Part shown: piece by piece, positions 1 to 12,600 of the stretch | How the letters are laid out: each line of letters starts with the position of its first letter | Position numbering within the stretch: position 1 is the stretch's first letter | Assembly: GCA_037179385.1 (NCBI GenBank) | Contig: CM074187.1 | Span: 14,695,450 to 14,759,449 of the forward strand | DNA length: 64,000 nucleotides | Source: Holothuria scabra | Taxonomy: Eukaryota; Echinodermata; Holothuroidea; Aspidochirotida; Holothuriidae | Direction of reading: 5' to 3' | Made by a program: the position numbers and the translations under genes | The notes under the pieces: model-generated | Told to the model about the DNA's origin: nothing | Database searches by the model: none | Seen by the model: the letters and a program-made list of their open reading frames with translations, nothing else

Positions 1-1208
1 AAAACCGCATTGTTCTGTTCAGTTATCTGTTCGACTAAAACGCTATATGTGAGGAGCGTACAGAAAATTGTTAAAAATCTTACCCCTAAGATAGCCGAAA
101 TGGCATTTCCCAGACTTTTAACTAAAAATGAAGCAGTCGTTATTTTGAAATGAAAGTTTCACTTCAATAGAGAAAATCCAACTTGCTATTGATCAGAAAA
201 GTACCAGATAAAAGGTACTTCTTAAATTAGGTGTAGTGGTCTTGTCTCTTTTCGGGGGGGGGGGGGGACTACATGCAACGGAGTTAAAACACACTATAAT
301 GTTTTTGACTGCATTAAGAATCTTCGTTAAATTCAATTGCAAGGTCCACTAAATAGATGAAATTTTTAATTCCTATCCAGACTATAAATGGTTTAACTCC
401 CAACGTATTTGAACATATGGCACGTTACAAGTGTGAATTCAAATAAACTCTCAGTCAGACTTATGGGGAGATTTTCTCACACCACTGTTCCTCATTATGT
501 GAAGCTGAATACGACATAGCCGACATTCATTACATTTGTAAGAATTCGGCGGTCCGTCCAGGCAGGCCAAATGGCATACCATTGGGTACTGCACGCATAT
601 GAACAACCTCTCGTCTGTTTTTGCAAGGAGAATTGAAGAATATGGTCTTCTAAAATGCAAGATCAAGAAGGTCGTCCGAGTGACTACAGACCCACATCTT
701 TTATCGTGAGTCTGTAGATGAAGGCTCCCCGACGAAATTGGCTTTTCTACAACAACAGGGGGTGGGTAGCCCGTCCAGGACGGAGGCATAACCTCGGCAC
801 GGAATGAAGATGGGATTAGGGATAGAAGAGCTAGTAAGAAGTGATTAAAACCGATTTAGATATGCTTTAAAAAGCGTTACAAAAGAAAAATAGTTCAAAA
901 AGAAAAGAATCATGGCCATCCATCAATTAACTTTAGTCCTTTACGTTTTTCATGTTAAGGCATGCCAGAAAAATGGCCGTCCTTCGTCGACGGGGAAGAG
1001 ATAGGACAAGGTACATAGAATAAGGTTTAACAGAGTTAAGAAATGATTTAAAATCGATTCCGATATGTTCTAGATTGCCCATCCAGTAACTTCAGTTCTT
1101 GTGGGATTTTTTTTTTTATTATTTTTTATTTTTTAGGCCTCCCCAACGAAACCGCCGACCTTCCCCGACGGGGGGAGGGGGGACATGCCGTCGCTGGGGC
1201 CACCCCTG
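1..1208. mobile_element. Non-autonomous DNA transposon, second copy of the 20608-22067 family (left end cut by window)
   Basis: Collinear with about 20835-22067: shared landmarks include TGGCATTTCCCAGACTT, AAAAGGTACTT, the G-run near 256 and the repeated GACGGGG blocks. It ends in CCACCCCTG at 1208, the same terminus as the complete copy. Reading frames inside (for example 451-789) are interrupted and match no protein I know. The left terminus lies outside the window. Confidence 0.8.
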
Positions 1209-3532
1209 GCTCAAAAGTTACCCCTTTCAAATTAATGGGTATCCCACTGTGGGTCTCGATTCATAGTCATCGATGACACCATAAAGGTAAGTGAGTATTA
1301 GTCAGATAATACTAGACACCAAAATGACACCATTTCCTACTGAAGTTATGAAGTATACATTCTCAGTTCTTTCTCCGTTCTAAGAAAATTTCACTTAATT
1401 TTTAATTCGTATAATGACTGAATGAGGTTGAAGGGAAATGGCAGTCGCCCCAAACTTAATTTGCAGTAACAGCCAAATATCACAAACTAATATTTCTTTT
1501 CAGAGTGTCTTTCATAATATTTATGAATTCGATATTGCATGTTCAAGGTAAACCGAGAAACTAATTCTAGCAAATTTCACATTTTCACATTTGGCGAGAA
1601 AAAATATAGCCACGTGACTCTCAAGAGCCAGTCATGGAAGAGGATGGTCTACTACACTTCTTCGAGTTTGGGTGACTGCATTTCACCTTTAAAGATTTGC
1701 TAAAAATCGCAGCAATCTCAGAAAGTATTGGAGTCGAAGATTACAGCGATCAGCAAGCTTTTGCATTAACTTACTTGCGTATGTTCAGTCGCGGCATAGT
1801 GGGAACGTTTCCTTTTTCTAACACCCGATTCATCGCCATGTTTGGTCGGTGAGCTTATTTTTCTTTCTCGATTTGATTCCTTCTTCCGGATCTCTTCGGC
1901 GATGAAATCATTTAACTTTTTGGTCCAATTACCGACGGAGCGGATATGAAGGGAAAAGGAATCTAAAACGAAAATTCATTGTCGTTAGCAACAACCTTTT
2001 CCCTGGATACCTAAAGTTGTGTACTACTTGGCTGTTGTTTGAAAGCTATAGCACGACAATGATGTTTATTAGTTTTATTTTTACCCTTTGATCTGTGTCT
2101 GTAGGTGAATATAAATCATCCGACAAAAGGAGATACAAACGAGACAGAATTTAATGACATTATATACACAAATTACGACTCGCTTTACTTTTCAGTTTCG
2201 CTCATTTAAGTTTGCTATTGTGCCTCATATGCTTGTTCGGGTAGCCTACTCCGCATTTTTTACTGTTGGACGACACAAGGATTTCAAGAATAACGGGGGA
2301 GGGGGTGTCGATGGTGGCCAAACATTTTCACTGGTAACGTAAAGCCGAGCTCGAATCACTATACGTTTTTGTGGATGGAGTCCAGGAGATGGCATTATTG
2401 CCACTGGTAGGATACAGGGAAAAGCCTCGCTGGAGCACGAGCAGTCCTCACCGAAGCTCTGAGTTTGTAGCATGTCCCTGAGTGAAATATAAGGCTCGGG
2501 ATGTTTACACTTTTGGTTCATTCAGAGTTGAATGACACCTGACAGAGCAACGGCTCTGGTTGGGAAAAATTCCATTCCCCTCTCCCTTGGTGCAACCCTG
2601 AAAATTTTGGAAACGATTTAACTCATTTTATTGGGAGTTAAGATTGAATGTTTAAGTACAGGAAATATTTGGATTTTTTTTTTTTTATTTCTTCACCATT
2701 TACCCTAAATTCGTCGCTATATAATCGAAATCTCCTGTTCCATATATGTCTCATTCAACTGTTTCATCACAGCACCTCCACCCGTTCACCTCTCCATTGA
2801 CAAGCTGTCTCTTAATCGGACTTGGGCACAATGTAATAGAATCAATTAACCGGTTCCTCAATTGTACATCTACCCAAACAAATCAAGGTTGAGGGTTTGT
2901 TGATAAAAGTTCTGTTATTGCTAGAGTAAACTTAACAATCGTCCTTATATGACCTACATTTTTCTCTCAAGTTGGTTTAAAATAACTTTCTTTTGTATTT
3001 TTAATACCTCGGTCAAAGTACGTGTTTGTTCTAATTGTTTATAATTTACAGGAATAGAACTTAAAACAAGTCATCTGTGACTTTTCTAAATGTGGTAATT
3101 CATTTGTCAAATCATGAACGAAGACATAGGGCCGATAAACAGTGTTACCGAGGGTCCCTGAAGAAATAGGCAACATCAGTTATGGTAACGGTGCATGAAA
3201 AAGCAGAGAGGCGATGAAAAGTTGTTAACGCATATGACGAGTATTGCGAATAGTTGGGTAGGGTAATACACGTTCATTATGAATGCCATAAGACTCCTGG
3301 AATAGACAGATCCTTTAATCAAGTGATGGTCAGCAACTCCTATGGGAATTTTTTTTATCTGTGCTATAGATGGTTGCAAGCTTTCCAGAACTCCATCACA
3401 CGAAGTGTGGGGTTTGAAATTTAAACACACAGTGTCTATAAGTAGTTGGTACAGTTAGACAAATAAGTGAGAAAACGACCTCAGAAAAGACGAAAAAATC
3501 ACCAAATGGTTTCAACATTAAACGTACTTTAC
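1209..3532. other. NOX5: NOX5 intron, downstream of exon 8
   Basis: I searched the minus strand for the NADPH-binding exons (GxGIGITPF, CG and terminal EEF/F motifs) and found none. About 2345-2510 is an inverse copy of a repeat also seen near 22200-22400 and 41870-42050 (shared blocks such as GAGTGAAATAT). The rest is AT-rich with no recognisable feature. Confidence 0.6.
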
Positions 3533-3665
3533 CTTTCTTTTCAGGGGCACCACTGATGGTGAAAGGATGCCACTCGTAAGGAGTCAGAGCTGGTATCTTT
3601 ATGAAGACGTAATCACCAGGTTCATAGTCAAAGTTAGGAGGCCGGGTAATTTCAAGATGTGTGAC
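3533..3665 (-). CDS. NOX5: NOX5 coding exon 8 (FAD-binding start)
   Basis: The acceptor is AATTAG and the donor GTAAAG. The exon encodes VTHLEITRPPNFDYEPGDYV and then IKIPALTPYEWHPFTISGAP. The pair PGDY and HPFTIS is the FAD/ferredoxin-reductase signature of NOX dehydrogenase domains. It is separated from exon 7 by a 7.9-kb intron filled with nested repeats. The exon ends in phase 1, so at least one more exon is required; none was recognised to the left. Confidence 0.94.
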
Positions 3666-6600
3666 CTAATTGTAGAATAGATAAAAATTATACAACTGTA
3701 GTTATGATATGATCTGTGAATGAAAATTTTCGCTTACTGTGAAGGGTGGTAGGAACCACGTCTGGAAGACCAGCCCCTGGGTATCAGTCCCCAATAATAT
3801 TCAGCTTTAGGGATTTTTTCATGTCTTGAAATAACTTGAGCAACGTTACGTTAATTCTAAAGGGCCAGGAGAGGAATGGTAGAGCTCTCAATCCTAGACA
3901 CCTACTGACGGTACAATTGTGGCGCTGAGTATCCATTTTAGACGCCTAATGCCTGTATTATATTCAATTATATTCTATGTTGACCTCAGCAGAACATCAT
4001 TTTCGGGGGGTGGGGCTGGGGCCTAGCCCCCCCCCCAACAGATTTTCTTAAGCCCCCCCCCCCCCCAGATTTTTTGCGTCTTGATAAAGTTATTGAGATA
4101 AAAAAATGTTTGAACGGAAATAAACCTTGAAGTATTTCCTTCAAAATCAGTAAATAAATAAAATGTGTAACAATTAATCTAAAATATCTGCACCAGTCGG
4201 CTAAAGGGTTGCGTGCACACACGGAGAGACAGTGGCATCAGCTTTGCAGTAAACACACTCCACGGGCTTATTTAAACCCTTTGCCGTTGTTTGGGTCCTT
4301 TTGGACCCATGCGGAGAGCTCGGCTGTCACCCATCTTTACTGTTTCACGCGGAGCTCAAAACTGCGAGTAGCTACCCGAAATTTCGGCCACAACAACGAC
4401 AGAGACAATAGTTCAAGGTCACGGGGTCAATGGCCTACGGAAGCCTATGCGGGCGGGCTACGTCCGCTTTTCCACTCCCGAGGCGCGCAAATATGCCCCG
4501 ATCGGAGCACAACGGTAAAGGGTTAAGAAAACATGCATGAATGTGTGTCAGACACATTTTGTCCTCACGTATGAAATCAAGTAATAACTTCAAAATGCCT
4601 CTTTCACTAAATTAGATACCGTATATAATCTGCACTGTCGTTTATTCTGCCTTTCGGATGGCTGATTTTTTTTCATCTCCGTTTATTCATTTTCAGTTTC
4701 AAGTTGTCCAAAAACAAACGTTGTGTTACAAAATGATGTTCAAATAAAATTGCAAACTTAATAATCTTGTGATAACCCTTTTATATTCGAAATATATTTA
4801 CATAAAAATCAATGCGCTCCCTTCAATATATTAACCAAACAAACTAGGACAGGAGGCAAATGCCTCTCTGATATTATTAATATTTACATTTTTCTTTTTC
4901 CTAACTTTTTTATACTCTTCCACTTTGACCACAAATTTAAACTTATAGAAAAATTCATTTGCCTCAGGTATACTTTTCATTCTTTTACAATTAAAAATAT
5001 AGTTTTTCACATGAAGAGCTAAAAATTGTAGGAATGACTGGTCTTTTCAAAATAAAAAAAGAAACTTTGTCTTGAGAAAACAAAATGTTTATTGAATAAC
5101 AAAAGTTCCACCGCTTTAATAAATTGTGAGGTATAGCTACGATACCATTCAGCCTTGTCCATTAAGCAAAGCAATCTATTCGTTGGGAGGACTCTATGAA
5201 TTAATCTAAACTGAAAATACTGTAGCTTGGCTTCTGTGATAGAGAGCCAAGGAGTACAATAAATATTGGACCAATTCTGGTCAGTCAAATTTTTAAAGCT
5301 GTCTACCCATTTCTTTATGGCCGTTGGTTTCTCGGCAATCGTTTCTAAGCACGTGTTGTAAATGAACTTTGAACACCTAGGCGATTTCAAAATTTTTTCA
5401 AAAAAATCTTCGTTTATGTTTTGATTACTACCATCATTACTAGTAATTGAGCCCCTCCAACTGTTCGAAATACTATGTATCAATCCGTAATACAATGTAA
5501 AAGGTAAACCTGTTACATCAAATTTACACTTAAAACTTTCAAAAGATAAGGGGTTACCGTGTCTATCATAGAGTAGAGTACATTCTTTTCAAACAACGAA
5601 TTATAAAACAGATTTTACCGTTCATCCGGATGTCAGAATTATTCCACAACATTTGACTGTCATAGTTTTCTGTAGGGGATGTATATAAAATATTGCACCA
5701 TGATTGTACAACTTCTCTGACAAAATATTTCGAATATGTGTAACTTCACTTTGCAGACAATTGCATTTAAATAAGAGGTTGCAGCCACATTTCTTTAAAC
5801 TAATATGAAAGAAAATTTTCCACGGGCCATGTAAATTGTTGCAATAGCGTTTTATCCAGGTACACTGGAGGCTATTAACAAAACTATTGACATGAATAAC
5901 CTTTAAAGTTGGGATCGAATCTCAGGGGTTTCAGTCGAATAGAGTTTTTGCTCTAATTCTGAAATTTTACTTGTAAGTAATTGCTTTTGAAGACGTCTCT
6001 CAGCAGTCTTTTGCTTAGAATATCTTATAGCAACCAAGCGAATCTTCAGATGGCTGATTGATTTACTGAAAATAAAGCAATCGTACACTGGAGGCCACTC
6101 TTACACGACCATTCCTATACTTTATCATACACAAAATATGCCGTAAAGGAGTAAGGTACCGCCTACGAATAATTCTTCCCTTCCATCCCTAACAAGTTGG
6201 ACTATGTCGTGCCTCACTCCTTCCCACGACAAGTGCCACTCTTTTTTACCAGTTGGCACTAGCTTCCGGGTGGACTTGTAAAATGCCAACAAGGTCCGTA
6301 TTTCATGGTTTCCCACATGATCCTACTTCTGCTCTGCGGTTTAAATATTTTGAGAGATTTGCTCGAAGTATTTTAATTTTGACTACTTAATGTACCGATG
6401 ACTGAACAAATACTGCACCATTTTGCGTCTAGACACCACTGAAAACCGGAAAACATTGCTTCTTTGGCAATACGTATGTCACTTGTAAAATCTCTACAAA
6501 GACTAAAAATGGGTATTTTGAAAATTTTCATGGTCCCCAAAAAAGGAAATTCCTAAAACTTAGCCTATAATCAGTTCAAAGTTTTGCGAAACATAGCACT

Positions 6601-9600
6601 ATTTTGTATCTAGGAAATCTAACGCAAAGAAAGTTTCTCAGAGGGGAAAACAATTTCTTTTGGTTTTCCTATTAAAGTCGAAACCCTTTTAAATATTGCC
6701 GCATTTTCGATCTACGGCCTGAAGTTAGTTTACAATTTTTCCCAAGGGAAAGGGAAATACCGGTTCCCTTTAGTCTCATCTCCCAGGCCACAGAACAGAA
6801 ATGCCCAGTTTGGGGGTCCCTAAAAAGTGTATGTATTACCATTTTTCATAGATTGTTTTTTATTCCCATTACTTGAGAAGTGGTAGACATGAGATTCGTA
6901 TTTCAAGGCTGGGTACATCCAGCTTTAAACAAATGGGAAGTGCCGTTTCCGGCCATCTGGTGGGTTTGTGTAAAGCCCCAAATTTTCTTGTACGCTCTGC
7001 GCCAACAATGGTGGCGCTCCGCTTAGATAGCCTTGCCGCGTCTGGCCCTCGGAGGTACCAGGGCCCCCACTTGTTAACTAGCTCCCCCCTAAAATTCCAT
7101 TCTGGATACGCCACTGCAATCTACCTAGACATCCTACAGCATTGGAGTAGGCCCTATGCTAGTTTTATGGCTCAGTTTCTGACCAATTGGTTTAGGTTCG
7201 GGGGAATTTTACAGTGTTGTCGTTTAGAGCTCATAGGCTTATTTTCCATATCCAATTGCTTATGCTGAACACCAAACACAATGGAAGTTGGTTCCATTTT
7301 AAAATGTTCCGAATGAACCGGCCGGAATCGAACTCTAGAACTCTAAGCGGCATGTAGGTTTTCACGTGACTAAGCGGTTGCAATGAAGAACAACACTGAC
7401 TGTAATCTGGAAAAGAATTGTGCCTTAGAGCTTCTTGCTCTACTTTAAAGGACCATTCCTCTTATCCCAAAGAGCAATTCTAATAGGTTTACCAAAATTC
7501 TCAATTGGATCGGCCCTTTGATTGACCGCTAACATAGCTTACATTACACAGCATGAACTAATAAACTGCTGTACTGTGAGAGTTTTGATTGTACAAATTG
7601 AGCCTTTTAACACTCTGAAGCAATAAACTGAGGTTGCGTCTGGAAGTTGCCTGCGTAGCAGACTGCAGGGCATATTCCTTGTTCAGTCATATCCCCAAGT
7701 TTGTGAAGCCTTGAAAGGGGGAGTGAACAAACAGGGTCCGCTCCCAGGGTAGTCTGGAAGAGGATAAATTTCAGACAATTGTGGGAGGGGCTTGATTAGA
7801 AGGGTAGGAGAATTGCTACTGTTTGGAGGGAGAGAATTATGCCTCTAAGCTACTGTCATTGTCCATGTGCTTGGCCACAACTGGTAAAGGGCTGCGGCTC
7901 CATCAAGACAGTGAGAATGCGGCAAGTTAGGGGTTCAGATGATGGTACCAGTGTATTTTGTTGTCAGGATAATAATGTACAGGACCTTTGTCATTGGATC
8001 TCTTCCAAAAAAGTTGAATTCTTTCCAACTTCATACCACAAGATCATATTTTCAATTAAATTTGTGATGTGTCTGAACAGTGAGATTTGTGGGAATTGGT
8101 TCAAAAGACAGTATTCCATAAACTGAAGTTATAACCTTTCTTATGCGATTCCCTCGTTCCCTTCTCGGAAGATTTAAAATTTGAAGTTTTGCAAACATGA
8201 GTACAGTTCCAAGTGTAAATTTTGACTGAAATATTCGACAATTTGATGGTACTCAGGGAAACAAATCAATATCTTTTCTGTTGTGGTAACAATAAAACAT
8301 GGTTCGTCAGGATCAATGGTGTATTAGTTCCTAAAAATATGTGCCGACACCGAAGGTTACTTCTGTTTAACAAAACTGAAAAGTGTGAGGGTACGCATAC
8401 CATCGTATCTAGCTACTGCTGCGAACTATGGTAAAGGTTACTGTGCAATAACCCGCTTATATAGCCCCAGTATTCAATTATTCTCATACATAACATTATC
8501 AACATGTCTATACCCTCTGATTGCGACATAGCCAAAAATAAAATTGCGGTAACTCCGAATATTGTTTTGAACGTATGCAAAAAGTATGATAGCCTTCGAT
8601 GTCATTTTTTTTTCAAAGCTACGTGACAATTGTACTAGAGTGCTAGTCACAAAATGTGATATTTTGCATTTACTCATTCAGTTACTCATAAAAGCACAAA
8701 TTATTTATTTATTTGTTTATTTGTGTGAACATAATGAAACTTGTCTGACAAATTCCAAAGGAGAACACCTCTCCCTTTAGACCTTTCACTCAGATTAGTC
8801 TTTCAAACAAATCACTATGTATGACCCTCCTGCTGCCGAATCTTGCGGGTTTCCTACTTGCTTTAGTGATATGGTTTCTCCGAGGATAGAGTATGGTCTG
8901 TTCCAATCTCAGTTTCTTTATAAATCTTTGTAGCAGTAGCCTACACGCTATGCTTGCATTGTAGTCTCTAGAGACACAGGCGGCGATGTGTTTCAAGTAT
9001 GGGGGGGGGGGATTTTAACAAACCACAGTCAGACGAGTTGCCAGGGACTCTGATATGAGAAAGAGACACAGAAGAAGAGTTTTGTTTGTAGTCGGTAGCA
9101 TGTGATAACCACTTTTTTTGCGCGCGAACCACATTATATCTCAAGCCTATATACCATGGATAGTTTAGCGGAGTTGAGGCGGCCCCATGAGCTGGAAGCG
9201 GGTGATATTTCCCCTTCATGTGAGGATTTTACCTCCTTTTACAATAAAGCATAGCACTTTGACATAAGCGTAGACTTGCTGGATTGTGTCATGGGGGAGG
9301 CGGTTGAAGCACGACTTTAGGGAAAAAGGGAGGGATGAAAAACAAATTAAGGCGGTTTTTGCTATTATTTCCCTTTCCAGGTTGGGTCATGGGGGGGGGG
9401 GGGTTACCCTCAAAATCACCCCGTGGCGACGCCACTGCTCTTTGATCAGGGCATCAAATGGTACTGAGAGTCAGTCTTCAATACAGATTTTTGATCATAG
9501 TGTTTTTAATTTGAAGGAAGTTTTTCATGATAAAGAGAAAAGGAAAATTTTGAAATAAATCTGTGGTATGAGTTCAAAATTAAGCACTGTACCTCAGTCG

Positions 9601-12600
9601 TCACGTTAGACCTGTTGGTCTCAATTAAGGAGACTGCTATGAAACCCAAAGTGGTGATGCAAGGAAACTAACTTTGAGTATTCCCGTAGCTTGGACTGGG
9701 AAATTTCACTGCTAATAAAGTATAGGGTTGTTTCGAACAACCTCGACGGTGGGTCCTACATGCTCAGAGTGCCAACATTTTGCACCAGCGCGTGCAAAGT
9801 TTTATACTTTAAGAACCAAATGCTCCAGAAATTAAAGACTACGTGTCACATCAATCGCAAAATGTGTTGACTCGCCTACTAATTTAAAGAAAAAGTGAAA
9901 CCGGCTAAAGTTTTTCTTCATACCTCAAATAGGGCGATTGATTATTGGGGAGGGTAATTATTATAATTCACCCTCCCCCTTGCCCCGTAATCATCTCACA
10001 TGTTTAGAGTCAATACTTTGAAACACATTCGGGTTTCCTGTTCACTTGCTTACAATCCAAAAATATCCATCTCAATATCATAGTTGAAAAAAAACAAAAC
10101 ATGGATGGCACTAGATTAAGCCAGAAGGTTAAAGTTTAGGCGTATAAATCCCAGAAACCAAACAAACAAACTACACTTGTTATAAAGTGTTTACGCATTT
10201 ACATATATATATATATGAAGTGGTAGCAAAAACAAACCGAAACCTGCACATTATATTGCCGTTATATACATGAAAGGTTTGTGACATCACAGGGCTGTAA
10301 GACGTTATATGTGCAGTATACCCATGCACAGGCGACAGCTGTGTTTCGGAAGGTTAGTTGAGCACGGTTATAGGGTAAGTTCACATGTCATTGAAATAGT
10401 GTACATCTGTTGTAATCTTTTATTTCAGATTTTCGATGCACATCTGTAATTTTGCATATAAGAAGAAATCATGGAGAGGTGGGCCTGCGTTTTGAGTCCT
10501 TTGACTTCCACCTTTCACATTGGTTGGATACGGGCCCTGGAACTCCATCTTTCACAACAGGAGGCTAATGATGATAACTCGCTGAGGCACATTAAAATTC
10601 CTTTCACACCACTCTGCTATCCACCCAAATCTTCTATTATATCTACATGCACGTATCAGTTTTATTTTTTTTTTCGCACAAGAAGTTGTAATGCAGAGGA
10701 CTTTATAAAATGTAACATGTTTTTTTCAGTGTACTTGTACTTCTTGCACAGGCTCCCCACCACGCTGCCACCAAAAAAAAAAAAAAAAAGAATAAGGGGA
10801 CCATCCTTCCCGATGACTGTAGTCTGCACCTTGTATTTCTATAAGCTCCTTGTAATTCTATAATATAAGCTGGTAATGTTGGAAGTGTTGGTGCTAGGAA
10901 TTGTATTATAGACAAATAGGCCTAACTGTAACATGAAATTGATCGCCAACAAGGGTGGCGCCAGGATTTACAAGCCCAGGGGGCGATCCCCCCGACGGAG
11001 GACAGCAACTTGCATAGGGGTCATTTTTTAAATAAGGGTAGCAATGGTTTTTGGTGTCCTATTTAAATTTAATTTTCCAACAATAACTATAATAACTTAA
11101 GATACATCTATCTGTTGGTTTCTTTCAAACAATAAACAACAAAACAGTTTTACTTTTTGCATTTGGATTTTATGTTACAATATACTGCCATGTTTCATGT
11201 GTAAATGGGACACTAAAGCTTTGACATGAACAGAAAATCAACTGGCAGTGTGTTTTGAAGTGCATGGAAAGCTTTAATATGCTTGATTTATTGCTTTGCA
11301 TTATTAATGAAGGTTCATTATGCCATTTTCTCATAATAAGACACCTGCCTGCGTAATAGCAAAAAGGAAAGTAAGCAGTAAAATACTTTTTCTAAAGTCC
11401 TCCCGACCCTCTGGCAAAGGGCCATTCGGCGAAACCAAACTTTAAACTGCTTCCCGAAGAAGCTTTTACGTCCACTAAAGGACAACACCTAACGACCAAC
11501 CTCACGGCCCTCAGACCCTTAACATCATTATTAGTAAAATACTACTTACCCCAGAACTAAGTAAATTCGCCTCTTTGATGTAAGTTTTCCCGCCATGAAC
11601 GGCATGTCTAATAATATCCATGTTTACTACCTTTTCGTATATGAAAAGAGCGCCAGGAAGAAGGAAAAATTTCCAGAAACGAGGTCCGTGTAGAAGAAGC
11701 AGGAACCAGAAGACAACATAGAGCAGATGAGACATGTAAAACAGCTTTAGAAAAGGAAAATAAAATTGAAAGACCAGCAGTTAGTGAAAACCATCGGAAT
11801 CGACATAAATAAATGTATCGTATTGAAAAAATGACAAATATACCGTGTTGAAACGTTTCGGAAGAAAAGTTATGTGCTGTGTGATATAGACTATTATAAA
11901 ACAATAAGCAACTGTTCATGCGGCGGATTAGTCTGAAAGACCCTGCGCTATGTTCCATGGAGGCTTCACGTTAGCATTAGTAAGATGAGGAGTAACGCTC
12001 CTGCAGTTTCTGACCCAGTGGCGTAGTCACGGTGGCCGGGGGGGTCAAAACCTCCCCATGACCCAACCGTGCAACGCAAAATACACCTAAAATAGCAGTT
12101 TTTTTTTCTCTCTATCAATCGACTTTTTACTCTTTTCGTGCCCCCACCCTCAACCCCATGACACCAACCCCCCCCCCCCCCTCATGACACAATCCTGACT
12201 ACGCGCCTGTTCTGACTAGTTGGTTTAAGTCGGGCCGGACACGGTTTTTTCGATAGGTTGTGGTTCATTGCCTTGGTTAACCTACTCCATTGCTTAAGAT
12301 GAGCACCATGCACGAGGAGGGCTGAAGTACGGAAAATTTAATTCCCAAGCTGCTCACACCTTGATTTACTACGATATTACGAATACGTCTGCTCAGTCTG
12401 TTGAAACGAATATTCTTACTTGAAAGTGTCCTTGCCTTCGGATACAGTCCATTGAGAGGCCTATCATTATGGTCAAGACAACATCGAGTGCCCATCCAGA
12501 CAGGAAGGCTGTCCCAGCTACCCAGGGATGTCCCAACGTGGTCAAATGGGGGTTGGTGAACAAAACTTCTGTAATGGTTATATTTCCGTCACTACTTGAA

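Larger units (their letters stand above)
3985..7117. mobile_element. hAT-like element, copy A of the 34437-36046 family, interrupted by insertions
   Basis: Aligns in order with the complete copy at 34437-36046: the C-run blocks around 4021-4072, AAATGTTTGAACGGAAATAA, TTCACTAAATTAGATACCGT, then after an interruption GGCTGATTGATTTACTGAAA, and the right end CGCCACTG at 7110-7117. A LINE fragment (4668-6048) and a small MITE (4277-4522) interrupt it. The left TIR is degraded. No transposase reading frame remains. Confidence 0.82.

Noticed and set aside
1209..3532. NOX5 NADPH-binding exons in the left-edge intron
   Set aside because: No minus-strand segment with the expected nucleotide-binding motifs and splice borders was seen.
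5019..5495. A 158-residue host gene
   Set aside because: Sequence resembles the C-terminus of L1/Tx1 ORF2 and lies inside a TSD-bounded LINE insertion.
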